Shown: positions 1 to 6,545 of the stretch, one piece after another
Numbering within the stretch: position 1 is the stretch's first letter
Layout: each line of letters starts with the position of its first letter
Origin: Baffinella frigidus
Lineage: Eukaryota > Cryptophyceae > Cryptomonadales > Baffinellaceae
Assembly (NCBI GenBank): GCA_026770585.1
Contig: MU646844.1
Span: 10,507-20,540, forward strand
Length of the DNA stretch: 10,034 bases
Direction of reading: 5' to 3'
The notes under the pieces: model-generated
Seen by the model: only the letters and a program-made list of their open reading frames with translations
What the model was told of the DNA's origin: nothing
The model's database searches: none
Position numbers and translations under genes: made by a program

Positions 1-82
1 CTACACCCTACGCCCTACACCCTACACCCTACGCCCTACACCCTACGCCCTACACCCTACGCCCTACGCCCTACACCCTACA
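1..82 (-). repeat. Degenerate terminal telomere-type heptamer array
   Basis: After a partial unit at 1-5, eleven consecutive 7-bp units run without any length change from 6 to 82. Each is CCCTACA or CCCTACG. This is the CCCTAAA telomere class with the sixth base changed to C and the last base toggling between A and G. The C-rich strand reads rightwards at the left edge, which is the polarity expected at the left end of a chromosome. The array may therefore be the inner, degenerate part of a telomere, or the contig end may lie inside one. Because every unit departs from the canonical heptamer, it is probably not freshly telomerase-made. Confidence 0.8.
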
Positions 83-106
83 CCGCGTCAGAAACCTCAT
101 CGGCGC
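69..106 (+). repeat. Subtelomeric direct repeat a, copy 1
   Basis: A 38-bp segment starting in the last telomere-like units and running through CGCGTCAGAAACCTCATCGG recurs unchanged at 344-381, offset 275 bp. It marks the junction between telomere-like heptamers and unique sequence. With repeat b it forms an a-b-a-b order, suggesting an old tandem duplication of a subtelomeric segment of roughly 300 bp. Confidence 0.85.
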
Positions 107-133
107 TAGCGTACTCGAAACTACCCCATAATC

Positions 134-235
134 GATGGAGGGTTTAGGGTTTAGGGTTTCGGATGCAGGGTGGGGGGGGTTATCGTTTAGGATTTAGGGT
201 TTACGATTTACGGTTTAGGAGGGTTCAGGGGTTAG
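134..235 (+). repeat. Inverted (G-rich strand) degenerate telomeric block
   Basis: TTTAGGG units appear on the plus strand, opposite in polarity to the array at 1-82. They begin as three clean GGGTTTA units near 140-160. They then decay through TTTAGGATTTAGGGTTTACG variants, with a run of nine Gs in the middle. The opposite polarity means this is an interstitial block, not part of the chromosome-end array. Confidence 0.75.
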
Positions 236-242
236 AGAGGGG

Positions 243-305
243 GGGTACCCGTCCTCTGTGATGGATCGCAGCTAACGTCATCGCGCACACCACCGCAGCC
301 ACCCT
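243..305 (+). repeat. Subtelomeric direct repeat b, copy 1
   Basis: A segment of about 63 bp beginning GGGTACCCGTCCTCTGTGAT recurs at 580-645 with only a few differences (for example GCTAACG versus GCTACCG, and CGCGCAC versus CGCACAC). It lies between telomere-like tracts and appears unrelated to any gene. Confidence 0.85.
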
Positions 306-343
306 ACACCCTACACACTACGCCCTAGGCCCTACACCTTGAA

Positions 344-381
344 CCCTACACCCTACACCGCGTCAGAAACCTCATCGGCGC
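344..381 (+). repeat. Subtelomeric direct repeat a, copy 2
   Basis: Identical over 38 bp to 69-106. As in copy 1, it begins in CCCTACA-type units and leaves them through CGCGTCAG. The DNA on its right differs from that right of copy 1, so the duplication has been broken up by later insertions or divergence. Confidence 0.85.
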
Positions 382-450
382 CTCCAGTACAAAGCAGGGG
401 TCTCGACCAAGAGGATTTGCTAGAAGTCTAGGGGCCCTGTCGGCACGGTG

Positions 451-540
451 CCCTAAACCCTAAACCCTCCAGCGATGCCGCGGGCTGTTCCCTAAACCCC
501 ACACCCCAAACCCTCAACCCCAAACCCCAAACCCTAACCC
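451..540 (-). repeat. C-rich degenerate telomeric block
   Basis: CCCTAAA units and CCCCAAA/CCCTCAA/CCCCACA variants occur in two short runs (about 451-470 and 490-540), separated by about 20 bp of unrelated sequence. The polarity matches 1-82 and is opposite to 134-235 and 550-680. The block is too degenerate to be an active telomere. Confidence 0.75.
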
Positions 541-549
541 AGGCGATGA

Positions 550-680
550 GGGGGTTCGGGTTTAGGGTTTATGGCGGGTGGGTACCCGTCCTCTGTGATG
601 GATCGCAGCTACCGTCATCGCACACACCACCGCAGCCACCACCCTGGATGAGGGTTGGGGGTTTAGGGGTTTGGGGTTTA
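550..680 (+). repeat. G-rich telomeric remnants around direct repeat b, copy 2
   Basis: GGGTTTAGGGTTTA occurs at about 559-571 and GGGTTTAGGGGTTTGGGG at about 658-675, flanking the second copy of direct repeat b (580-645). An apparent open frame here is a by-product of the TTTAGGG heptamer and not a gene. Confidence 0.65.
580..645 (+). repeat. Subtelomeric direct repeat b, copy 2
   Basis: Second copy of the segment at 243-305, offset 337 bp, differing at a few positions. It ends in CCGCAGCCACCACCCTGGA, where copy 1 instead runs back into CCCTACA units. Confidence 0.8.
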
Positions 681-712
681 CGACCGCGGTCGAGGGCAGC
701 CGTTGCTCAGAC

Positions 713-797
713 CGCTCTTCGCTTTCAGAAAATATGCCGCTCTTCGCTTTCAGAAAATGTGCTACCAGGTTTCAGAAAATATGCTAAATATGCTACC
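713..797 (+). repeat. Short tandem repeat (25-bp unit, three degenerate copies)
   Basis: CGCTCTTCGCTTTCAGAAAA starts two adjacent 25-bp units (713-737 and 738-762) that differ at one base. A third, shortened unit retains TTTCAGAAAATATGC (about 770-784), and a fragment AATATGCTACC follows. It is minisatellite-like and has no recognisable coding role. Confidence 0.75.
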
Positions 798-844
798 ATG
801 AAAATGCTCACCCGTGTGTGCCAACCTTCGCCAGAGGAAGACAA

Positions 845-930
845 GGGTTAGGATTCAAGGGTTGGAATTCATTTCGATCAGGGTTAGAATTCATAAGTGT
901 TAGAATTAAGGGTTAGAATTCATTTCGATG
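845..930 (+). repeat. Degenerate GGGTTAGAATTC tandem repeat
   Basis: Five imperfect units start with GGGTTAG or GTTAG and continue into GAATTCA. Two of them carry the extension TTTCGAT (about 870 and 923). The GGGTTAG core suggests telomere-derived sequence expanded with an EcoRI-like GAATTC spacer. Unit lengths vary from about 11 to 22 bp. Confidence 0.65.
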
Positions 931-1499
931 CTCTTTGTACCGGAGCTTTGGTACACAGGCCTGATCTAGTTTTTTTATTGCGGAACCCAGAATAACTGGA
1001 GCAAAGGTACAGCGTTGACCCTGAAGCCTAGCCCCCCGCCAGATTACTTCGAGCGTTTGTTTGCGTCTGTTTGCCGCACGAAGAGAACAGAAAAATGGCA
1101 CTAGTTGACAGTTTAGTACCAGCCACAAACCAGCACCCGGCGCGGGGTCTCCTACCTCTGTCACAGTCTATCCTGGCTCACCAATCTGGTGAGCCCGGGG
1201 TTCTTCCCCGCTCCAAATTTAACGGAATTGTACGTTCCGTGGACCCAGCGTGTCAACTTGAGAATAGTCTCTGACAGTCGAAAAAGTGAGGGGTAGGGGG
1301 GTAGGGGAGGAACCCTGTCATCCCCCGGAAGATCGCATCTGTCTGCGGCGCTGCTGGCGCTATCATCTTCGACCCCCCCCTCCTCCTCTTCCTCCGAGCC
1401 GCACAGGCAAACGCGCCCCCCGACCCCCCCGATCACTCCCTCAGCGAGCAGCGATAGAAGCGCGGGTCAACGATGTCTCCACGATGCCAGCGCCGATAG
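931..1499. other. Unique intergenic DNA, no gene recognised
   Basis: No repeat family, RNA gene or credible coding frame is visible. The left part is of mixed composition. From about 1280 it becomes GC-rich, with G-runs (1290-1310), a pyrimidine tract (1372-1400) and C-runs (1415-1430). Open frames here are short, occur on both strands at once, and are the kind that GC-rich sequence gives by chance. A CpG-rich regulatory or 5' exon region is possible but not shown. Confidence 0.6.
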
Positions 1500-1964
1500 C
1501 AGCGCCCACTGCCCGCCGCCCCTTCACTAAAAGCCCATTCCTCGCGACACTCAGATTGCTCCGAATCTGTGCCCGCGGGCCGCCCCCACCCGATCCCCTG
1601 TCCGGAGCCGCTCCCACCCGTCCCCGCAAAGCCTGCCCGAGAGGTGGAGGAGCGTCAGGGCAGTCAGAGTCCAGGGGAGGTCTCCGTCGAGGGGGAGCCG
1701 CTTGCGGCTGACCCTGGCCTACGGGACGGGGAGGAGTGGATTGGATCTTTGGGTGGTTCGGCAATCACGGATCAAGGATGCGCAGCGCAGAAGGGTCATA
1801 GGTGGGGGAGGTTGGCGCAGGTTGTGGAATGGTCAGAACCCGAAAGGAACAGTGAGAGAGGCGGAAGGAGGGCGAACCAGCGCGGCGAAGGAAGGCGTCC
1901 GGTGCAACCACCGAAAGTTGATTTGTTGCCGAAAGTTGCCGGCAACACTTTTCACGTTTGTTGA
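1500..1964 (+). other. ATG-less open frame, possible decayed exon
   Basis: One frame stays open for about 154 codons after a TAG at 1497, with no in-frame ATG; GTG at 1569 is the nearest alternative start. Its translation is proline-rich at first, then acidic and hydrophilic (residues such as REVEERQGSQSPGEVSVEGE), then basic. That composition is more protein-like than the other frames in this window. I do not recognise a domain. The GC-rich composition makes a chance open frame plausible. It could equally be an internal exon or a retroelement remnant. I would not annotate it as a gene without transcript evidence or homology. Confidence 0.25.
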
Positions 1965-2010
1965 CTTTTCGCGAGATTGGAGAAGCACGAACAGGTTATT
2001 TAGCGGGAAA

Positions 2011-2260
2011 TCTTAAACTTCAACCATGGGATACCATGAGCCTCATGAAGGCTGACTTGGGTTCGGTGTGTGTGCGAGCGCGATCCTTTTGGATTAACTC
2101 AAACACCCCAAGAGAGCCACCCTGTATCCCCTCTTCACGAGCCTCTGCACTGGAGAGCGAAACGCGATCCGAAAGCAAACATGCTTTCTTTGCAGTCCTT
2201 TCTACGGAAGGGCGTGTCGTTGGCATATGTTGGGAGAAATTAAAACCTAAAGGACCTAAA
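2011..2260 (+). repeat. Dispersed repeat family R, long copy R1
   Basis: About 250 bp closely matching R2 and R3. Shared landmarks, in order, are CCATGGGATACCATGAGCCTC, GACTTGGGTTCGGTGTGTGTG, CCCCTCTTCACGAGCCTCTG, GCGATCCGAAAGC, CATATGTTGGGAG and ACCTAAAGGACCTAAA. R1 lacks the upstream part present in R2 and R3 and stops at the final CCTAAA. Single-base insertions and deletions relative to R3 shift the reading frame and back, and differences fall at all codon positions. No transposase or reverse transcriptase is encoded. Which end is a true element terminus is unknown. Confidence 0.85.
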
Positions 2261-2281
2261 TCTATGTTCTTGGTGTCTAAC

Positions 2282-2627
2282 TGATTTCACATCACCCACC
2301 CACACAATCCTTTTCACCTCTTCGAACCTTGTTTATTCTCGCACCTTGTGGGGTATCTGTGGCTGGAGCTCTTATACTTCAGCCATGGGATACCATGAGC
2401 CTCAGAACAAGGCTGACTTGGGTTCGGTGTGTGTGATGAGCGCGATTTTCTGGATCAACTCAAGCACCCCAAGAGAACCACCCTATATCCCCTCTTCACG
2501 AGCCTCTGCATTGGAGAGCGAAACGCGATCCGAAAGCAAACATGCTTTCCCTGCAGATCCCTTCTACGGAACGGCGTGTCGTTGGCATATGTTGGGAGCA
2601 TTTAAAACCTAAAGGACCTAAAGGACC
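2282..2627 (+). repeat. Dispersed repeat family R, long copy R2
   Basis: This full-length-type copy shares with R3 an upstream part that R1 lacks: ACACAATCC, CACCTTGTGGGGTATC and GGAGCTC. It carries 24 bp or so (around 2314-2340) absent from R3. Within the conserved core a 2-bp insertion (CAGAACAAGG versus CAGAAAGG) and a 1-bp insertion (GCAGATCCC versus GCAGTCC) break the frames that are open in R1 and R3. R1 and R2 are only about 20 bp apart, so they form a near-tandem pair. Confidence 0.85.
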
Positions 2628-2965
2628 AGAAATGGCTCCACGTCAGGCGACTTCCCGATCATCCCAGAGTCGTGCCCGGACTATCCTTCGTTCGCGGTAC
2701 CGGGCTCTTCGCTCCGATAGTGCGACGGGGGGGGCGCATCGTGGCGGGTCTTTCGACAGACGCTGGTGTGTGGGTGGGTGACGCTTCGCCCCGGGTATTG
2801 AGAGAGCGAGGGGAAGGTTCCTACACGGGACCTTCCACACCATACGAGCCTCTCTGGCTTCGTGGGTGCGACGATTTGACTTAGATGATTCTGACATTAA
2901 GGGGGGGATAACGTGTCAGAAGCTTTTGCATGATTAGTCTGATGTGTGGTCCTCCATCATAGGTT
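2628..2965. other. Unique DNA between repeat copies, no gene recognised
   Basis: No match to any other part of the window and no credible coding frame; the open frames on both strands are under 90 codons. The sequence includes a C/G-rich stretch near 2725-2735 and GGTGTGTGGGTGGGTGACG near 2763-2781. Nothing identifies a function. Confidence 0.5.
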
Positions 2966-3092
2966 GGGGAGCGGCCCCTGAAGCTGCAGCGGGCGGAGTC
3001 ATAGCTCAAACTGGGGAGCATGGCAGATCCGATCCTGGCTCGGCGACGGCACGGGCTGACACCGACAATCCTCTCTAATAAATCGGAAATAA
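2966..3092 (+). repeat. Repeat T, copy 1 (uninterrupted)
   Basis: This stretch from GGGGAGCGGC to AATAAATCGGAA matches, on the opposite strand, the DNA on both sides of the C element at 8432-8536. Shared landmarks are GGGGAGCGGC, GCGGGCGGAGTC, CGACGGCACGGGCTGACA (ACGGCATGGGCTGACA in the other copy) and AATAAATCGGAA. Here the sequence is continuous, so it acts as a related empty site for that insertion. Confidence 0.7.
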
Positions 3093-3240
3093 CGGGAAAA
3101 ATAACAATAAGTGTCAATGTCACGAACTATGGATCCACTATGTAACCTGGGGGAAACCCTTACACATCCACCTCTCTCACTCTCTCGCTCGCTGACTTCC
3201 GTACATTGAGGGAAACCTCTACATGCGTTTGGTTTGACAT
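3093..3240. other. Unique spacer with a family S tail fragment
   Basis: The segment at about 3105-3120 (CAATAAGTGTCAAT) matches the end of the family S repeats, so a fragment of an S tail may lie against repeat T. To its right are two similar short stretches, GGGGGAAACCCTTACAC (3149-3165) and GAGGGAAACCTCTACATG (3208-3225). No gene is evident. Confidence 0.45.
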
Positions 3241-3556
3241 CTGTCTCATCTCACACCCCAACACAATCCCTCTCACCTTGTGGGGTATCCGTGGTTGGAG
3301 CTCCCATACCTCGACCATGGGATACCATGAGCCTCAGAAAGGCTGACTTGGGTTCGGTGTGTGTGATGAGCGCGATTTTCTGGATCAACTCAAGCACCCC
3401 AACAGAGCCACCCTGTATCCCCTCTTCACGAGCCTCTGCACTGGAGAGCGAAACGCGATCCGAAAGCAAAAATGCTTTCTCTGCAGTCCTTTCTACGGAA
3501 GGGCGTGTCGTTGGCATATGTTGGGAGAAATTAAAACCTAAAGGACCTAAAGGATC
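3241..3556 (+). repeat. Dispersed repeat family R, long copy R3
   Basis: Nearly the same as R2 over its whole length apart from a deletion near 3277 relative to R2. It ends at ACCTAAAGGATCC directly against the first family S copy. On the minus strand, a frame reading MPTTRPSVERTA is open in both R3 and R1 but broken in R2. Most R1/R3 differences in that frame change the amino acid, so purifying selection on it is not indicated. Confidence 0.85.
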
Positions 3557-3685
3557 CCAATATGGGTAGTGGCAGTTTCTTGAGTAGGACAACGCTGGAG
3601 CAGTCCCCATATGTTTTCCTACTCTCGCCTCAATTCTGCGCCGTGCATTTCTCTTTCGAATGAAGTCAATAAGTGTCAATAAGTG
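3557..3685 (+). repeat. Dispersed repeat family S, copy S1
   Basis: About 129 bp, from AATATGGGTAGTGGCAGTTT through CTCGCCTCAATTCTGC, CCGTGCATTTCTCTTTCGAA and TCAATAAGTG twice. The middle (about 3590-3620) diverges from the other copies while the two ends are well conserved. It joins S2 almost directly (3 bp). The tail of short repeated TCAATAAGTG units resembles the simple 3' tails of some non-LTR retroelements, but no other evidence supports that class. Confidence 0.8.
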
Positions 3686-3688
3686 ATG

Positions 3689-3849
3689 CCTTATGGATTT
3701 CTGCCTCTGATGGACTTCCCCAATATGGGTAGTGGCAGTTTCTTGGGTAGGAAAATGCTAGTGCATTTCCCAGATATTGTTCTATCCTCGCCTCAATTCT
3801 TGCACCGTGCATTTCACTTTCGAATAAAGTCAATAAGTGTCAACAAGTG
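3689..3849 (+). repeat. Dispersed repeat family S, copy S2
   Basis: Longer copy beginning CCTTATGGATTTCTGCCTCT, a head segment that S1 lacks but S3 has. It then follows the same order as S1 and ends TCAATAAGTGTCAACAAGTG. S2 and S3 lie in the same orientation on either side of a 718-bp block. They do not have TG...CA ends, and I see no primer-binding site after S2, so an LTR interpretation is not favoured. Confidence 0.8.
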
Positions 3850-4567
3850 CCTCCAACTTTTCAGCTTAGTTCAGAAAACATCTTCTCGCAAAGTTGTGGG
3901 CCTTGAAAACTTGATATCTTTGTTGGAACAAGGTTTTTGCGAGGAGGGGGGGAAGGGTGTGCAAAACCAGATGCGGTGGTTTTGGGGGAGTTATATCTTG
4001 AGTATGTGCGCGGGCCTCTGATGCCCCAGCTTCATTCAGCGCATTTGAAGAGGACCTTTGAGGATTTCAAAACCGTCGAGAAAAGTGAAATGAGCCCAGG
4101 GGATCGAAAGTTACACCCAATCGAGCGCCCGACGGGCCCGCCTCGGGACCAGGAAACTCCAGCCGGGGCCTTTGCGGCTACCGGTGCCTCAAACCCCTGT
4201 AAGATGCTGTCCTGAGTACCGCACGGGTAGGGACATGAGTCGGCAACTTACGAGGAGGATACCTAGGGTCGCTCTGCAGCTTGATGGGCGCGGTCTCAGT
4301 GGTCCATCACTATGATCTGACTGAGACCCAACAGGGGACCTGAGGTGGGGGTAGACACCATCGAAGGGCGTTTTCTCACACCGCAACGTGGGGGCCTAGG
4401 TGGTGGAGGGGATTTCTACTCTCCTTGCGTGGCCCGCAAGGAGAGTGGTCCACATATTTTTGCCCGGCCCGCCATCCGCTTGTAAGGAGGTGCACGGGGC
4501 ATCTGTGTGTGGAGTAGGCAGAGGTCATCGACGGGTGCTCTGCGGGAACCACCGGGGGACTGGGCTC
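3850..4567. other. Unique block between S2 and S3, non-coding structured DNA
   Basis: These 718 bp are flanked by directly repeated S copies. Two open frames of about 90-110 codons exist but show no recognisable domain. The block contains a 9-bp inverted repeat GGTCTCAGT...ACTGAGACC (4292-4328) and a perfect 12-bp-stem hairpin (4418-4446). A non-coding RNA is possible; see the finding on the hairpin and the T-run that follows it. Confidence 0.4.
4418..4446. other. Perfect 12-bp hairpin with 5-nt loop
   Basis: ACTCTCCTTGCG at 4418-4429 is the exact reverse complement of CGCAAGGAGAGT at 4435-4446, leaving a 5-nt loop TGGCC. Ten bases downstream is ATTTTTG (4456-4462). In a bacterium this might be read as a terminator, but the context is eukaryotic and the T-run does not directly follow the stem. 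Confidence 0.8.
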
Positions 4568-4730
4568 CCTTATGGAAGTCTGCCTCTGATGGAACCCTCA
4601 AATATGGGTAGTGGCAGTTTCTTGCCTTAGGATTCAACCGGATGATTACCCGAGTATTTTCCTAAGCTCGCCTCATTTCTGCACCGTGCATTTCTCTTTC
4701 GAATGAAGTCAATAAGTGTCAATAAGTGTC
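4568..4730 (+). repeat. Dispersed repeat family S, copy S3
   Basis: Has the same head (CTTATGGA...TCTGCCTCTGATGGA) as S2, the same ATATGGGTAGTGGCAGTTTC segment and the same tail (GAATGAAGTC then AATAAGTGTC twice) as S1. The central 50 bp or so is again the most divergent part. It is followed 21 bp later by hairpin element A. Confidence 0.8.
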
Positions 4731-4751
4731 GCAAAGCCTCGTTTTGAAGGC

Positions 4752-4859
4752 CTGGAACCCCTTACGACGTAGTGCTAAAATCTCAGATCACATTTGTGAC
4801 CCACCTTTCAATTATGTTTCACAAATGTGCTCTCAGATTTTAGCACGAAGGGGTGCCAG
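4752..4859. mobile_element. MITE-like foldback element A
   Basis: A long imperfect palindrome. The outer arms CTGGAACCCCTT (4752-4763) and AAGGGGTGCCAG (4848-4859) pair with one mismatch. The inner arms 4772-4799 and 4819-4846 pair at 26 of 28 positions (GTGCTAAAATCTCAGATCAC at the left). An 8-bp segment ACGACGTA is unpaired on the left only. The loop is about 19 nt. No target-site duplication is visible, and there is no similarity to families B, C or E. This is a single copy in the window, so its mobility is inferred only from the foldback structure. Confidence 0.65.
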
Positions 4860-5058
4860 ATCATGTCCCTAGGCAAAAGCCCTGCTTCTCCTCCCTCCTT
4901 TTCGCTTCACAAGAATGGGGTCGTCGCGAACAACCGAAAGGGGGGGCGCACCTTGGATCGCCGTCTAGGGGCAAGAGCACCTTGGATGGCTGTCTAAGGG
5001 CGAGACTTTCTCCGCCTCTTCCCCACCAGTAGGGGTGGTCGCGGGCTGCTAGGGCCCT
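4860..5058. repeat. Unique spacer with a 29-bp tandem duplication
   Basis: GCACCTTGGAT begins two head-to-tail 29-bp units at 4948-4976 and 4977-5005 that match at 25 of 29 positions. The rest of the interval is anonymous. No credible coding frame spans it. Confidence 0.7.
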
Positions 5059-5180
5059 TACAGGGGTACCTCGCTCATAAGAAACCGCCCCTCCCTAGGA
5101 CCCCACAGTAGGCCTATGCCTAGGGTCCTATGGTGGTCCTAGGGGGGTGGGCGGTTTCTTATGAGCGAGGTACCCCTGTA
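5059..5180. mobile_element. Family B MITE, copy B1 (intact)
   Basis: Intact 118-bp element (5061-5178) flanked by TA on both sides. The terminal arms 5059-5090 and 5149-5180, TA included, are exact reverse complements over 32 bp and begin CAGGGGTACCTCGCTCATAA. The interior carries CCTAGGACC, CAGTAGGCCTATGCCTAGG and GGTCCTAGG, which also fold, so almost the whole element is a hairpin. The TA duplication and CAGG...TACCTCG ends are compatible with Tc1/mariner-type, perhaps pogo-like, mobilisation. That is inference from the termini. There is no transposase. Confidence 0.85.
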
Positions 5181-5622
<442 letters not shown>

Positions 5623-5714
5623 CCCCTCTATCCGTTCGTACACAATAATGGGAGGGCCAGGTCCAGGAGAGGCCCACCTCGAACCATTAGATCGACTGTA
5701 TCCGGGGTGCGCCA

Positions 5715-5818
5715 TATCCCTCAAGTGGCGAGTAGGCTCACACGCCCTACGGTAGGGTCCTAGGACCTGCCTAGGGCGAGTCAGGGCGAATATTCGCCCG
5801 TCCGCCACTTCAGGGATA
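5715..5818 (+). mobile_element. Family C MITE, copy C1
   Basis: 104-bp element including the terminal TA on each side. The arms TATCCCTCAAGTGGCG and CGCCACTTCAGGGATA pair at 15 of 16 positions, and the palindrome extends outward to CATA...TATG. The interior holds CAGTAGGCTCAC, CCCTACGGTAGGG, TCCTAGGACCTGCCTAGG and a perfect 16-bp inner palindrome at 5784-5799 (GGGCGAATATTCGCCC). No coding capacity. Confidence 0.8.
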
Positions 5819-5858
5819 TGTATTGTACGTCAGGGATTCACACACGGGGGGGGCTGAA

Positions 5859-5948
5859 TGTGATCCGAAAGGAAGCATGGCTTTCCTGCAGGACAAGTTC
5901 CAGTGTCCGCCTATGTTGGGAGACCGGAGAAACTGAAGGACCTGAAGA
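5859..5948 (+). repeat. Family R short copy R4
   Basis: Corresponds to the right-hand third of R1-R3, in the same orientation: TGATCCGAAAGGAAGCATGG, CTTTCCTGCAG, TGTCCGCCTATGTTGGGAG and AAGGACCTGAAG. It is shorter than R1-R3 between CTGCAG and TATGTTGGG. It lies 40 bp from MITE C1 and about 50 bp from the first long telomeric array. Confidence 0.75.
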
Positions 5949-6000
5949 AAACACAACCTGCGAAATGCGCATGACCGCCTGGTAGGTCCTGCTCAGACAT

Positions 6001-6102
6001 CCTAAACCCTAAACCCCAACCCCTAAACCCTAAAACCGTAAAACCGTAAAACCCTAAACCCTAAACCCTCAACCCGAAGCCCTACACCCTAAGCCAGCAA
6101 CC

Positions 6103-6175
<73 letters not shown>

Positions 6176-6499
6176 CACCCTCAACTCTCAACCCTGAACC
6201 CTCCACCCTCCACCCTCAACCCTCAACCCTCAACCCAAAACCCTAAGCCCTAAACCCTGAACCCAAACCCCTAAACCTTAAACCTGAAACCCTAAACCCT
6301 CAACCCTCAACCCTGAACCCTAAACCCTAAACCCCGAACCCCAAACCCTCAACCCTAAGCCCTACACCCTAAGCCCTAAACCCTAAACCCTAAACCCTAA
6401 ACCCTCAACCTCAACCTCAAAACCTCAACCTTCAACCTTAGACCCTCGACCGAAACCCCTAAACCTTATCCTAAGCCTAAGCCCTAAACCGTCGACCCT
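6001..6499 (-). repeat. Interstitial telomeric array 1
   Basis: About 500 bp of CCCTAAA and CCCTCAA heptamers with lesser variants (CCCGAAG, CCCTACA, AACCGTA). The centre (about 6095-6235) is dominated by a homogeneous run of CCCTCAA, and clean CCCTAAA lies near 6375-6405. The right end decays to AACCTCAACC and TCCTAAGCC forms. The variants at both ends recur in the same order in array 2, showing that the two arrays are duplicates of each other and not independent telomere additions. Confidence 0.95.
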
Positions 6500-6545
6500 T
6501 CTGACACAGCCTCAGTCGGGTTGCATGTATGGCGGCCGTCCTTTG
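6499..6545 (+). repeat. 47-bp spacer between telomeric array and B element, copy 1
   Basis: Starts TTCTGACACAGCCTCAGTCG and runs to CCGTCCTTT at the B element boundary. It matches 7361-7407 with the same length and only three or so substitutions. It anchors the segmental duplication outside the low-complexity arrays. Confidence 0.9.

Noticed and set aside
2881-3123. 80-codon minus-strand frame sharing VSPCRRRAR with VSPCRHQAR in a plus-strand frame near 8340-8480
   Set aside because: The similarity reflects the DNA-level repeat T. Copies differ by indels that break the frame, and the second frame runs on into MITE C2 and the first into unrelated DNA.
3251-3679. 142-codon minus-strand frame across R3 and S1, with a partner of 68 codons in R1
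   Set aside because: It crosses the boundary between two independent repeat families, is frameshifted in R2, and nearly all differences between R1 and R3 alter the amino acid, so it does not behave like a conserved gene.
4418-4462. Bacterial-type intrinsic terminator (GC-containing hairpin plus T-run)
   Set aside because: The rest of the window is clearly eukaryotic subtelomeric DNA, the T-run is separated from the stem by about ten bases, and no upstream gene exists.
3689-4730. S2-718 bp-S3 as an LTR retrotransposon or TRIM
   Set aside because: The repeats lack TG...CA ends, no primer-binding site follows S2, no clear polypurine tract precedes S3, and a third S copy lies directly beside S2.
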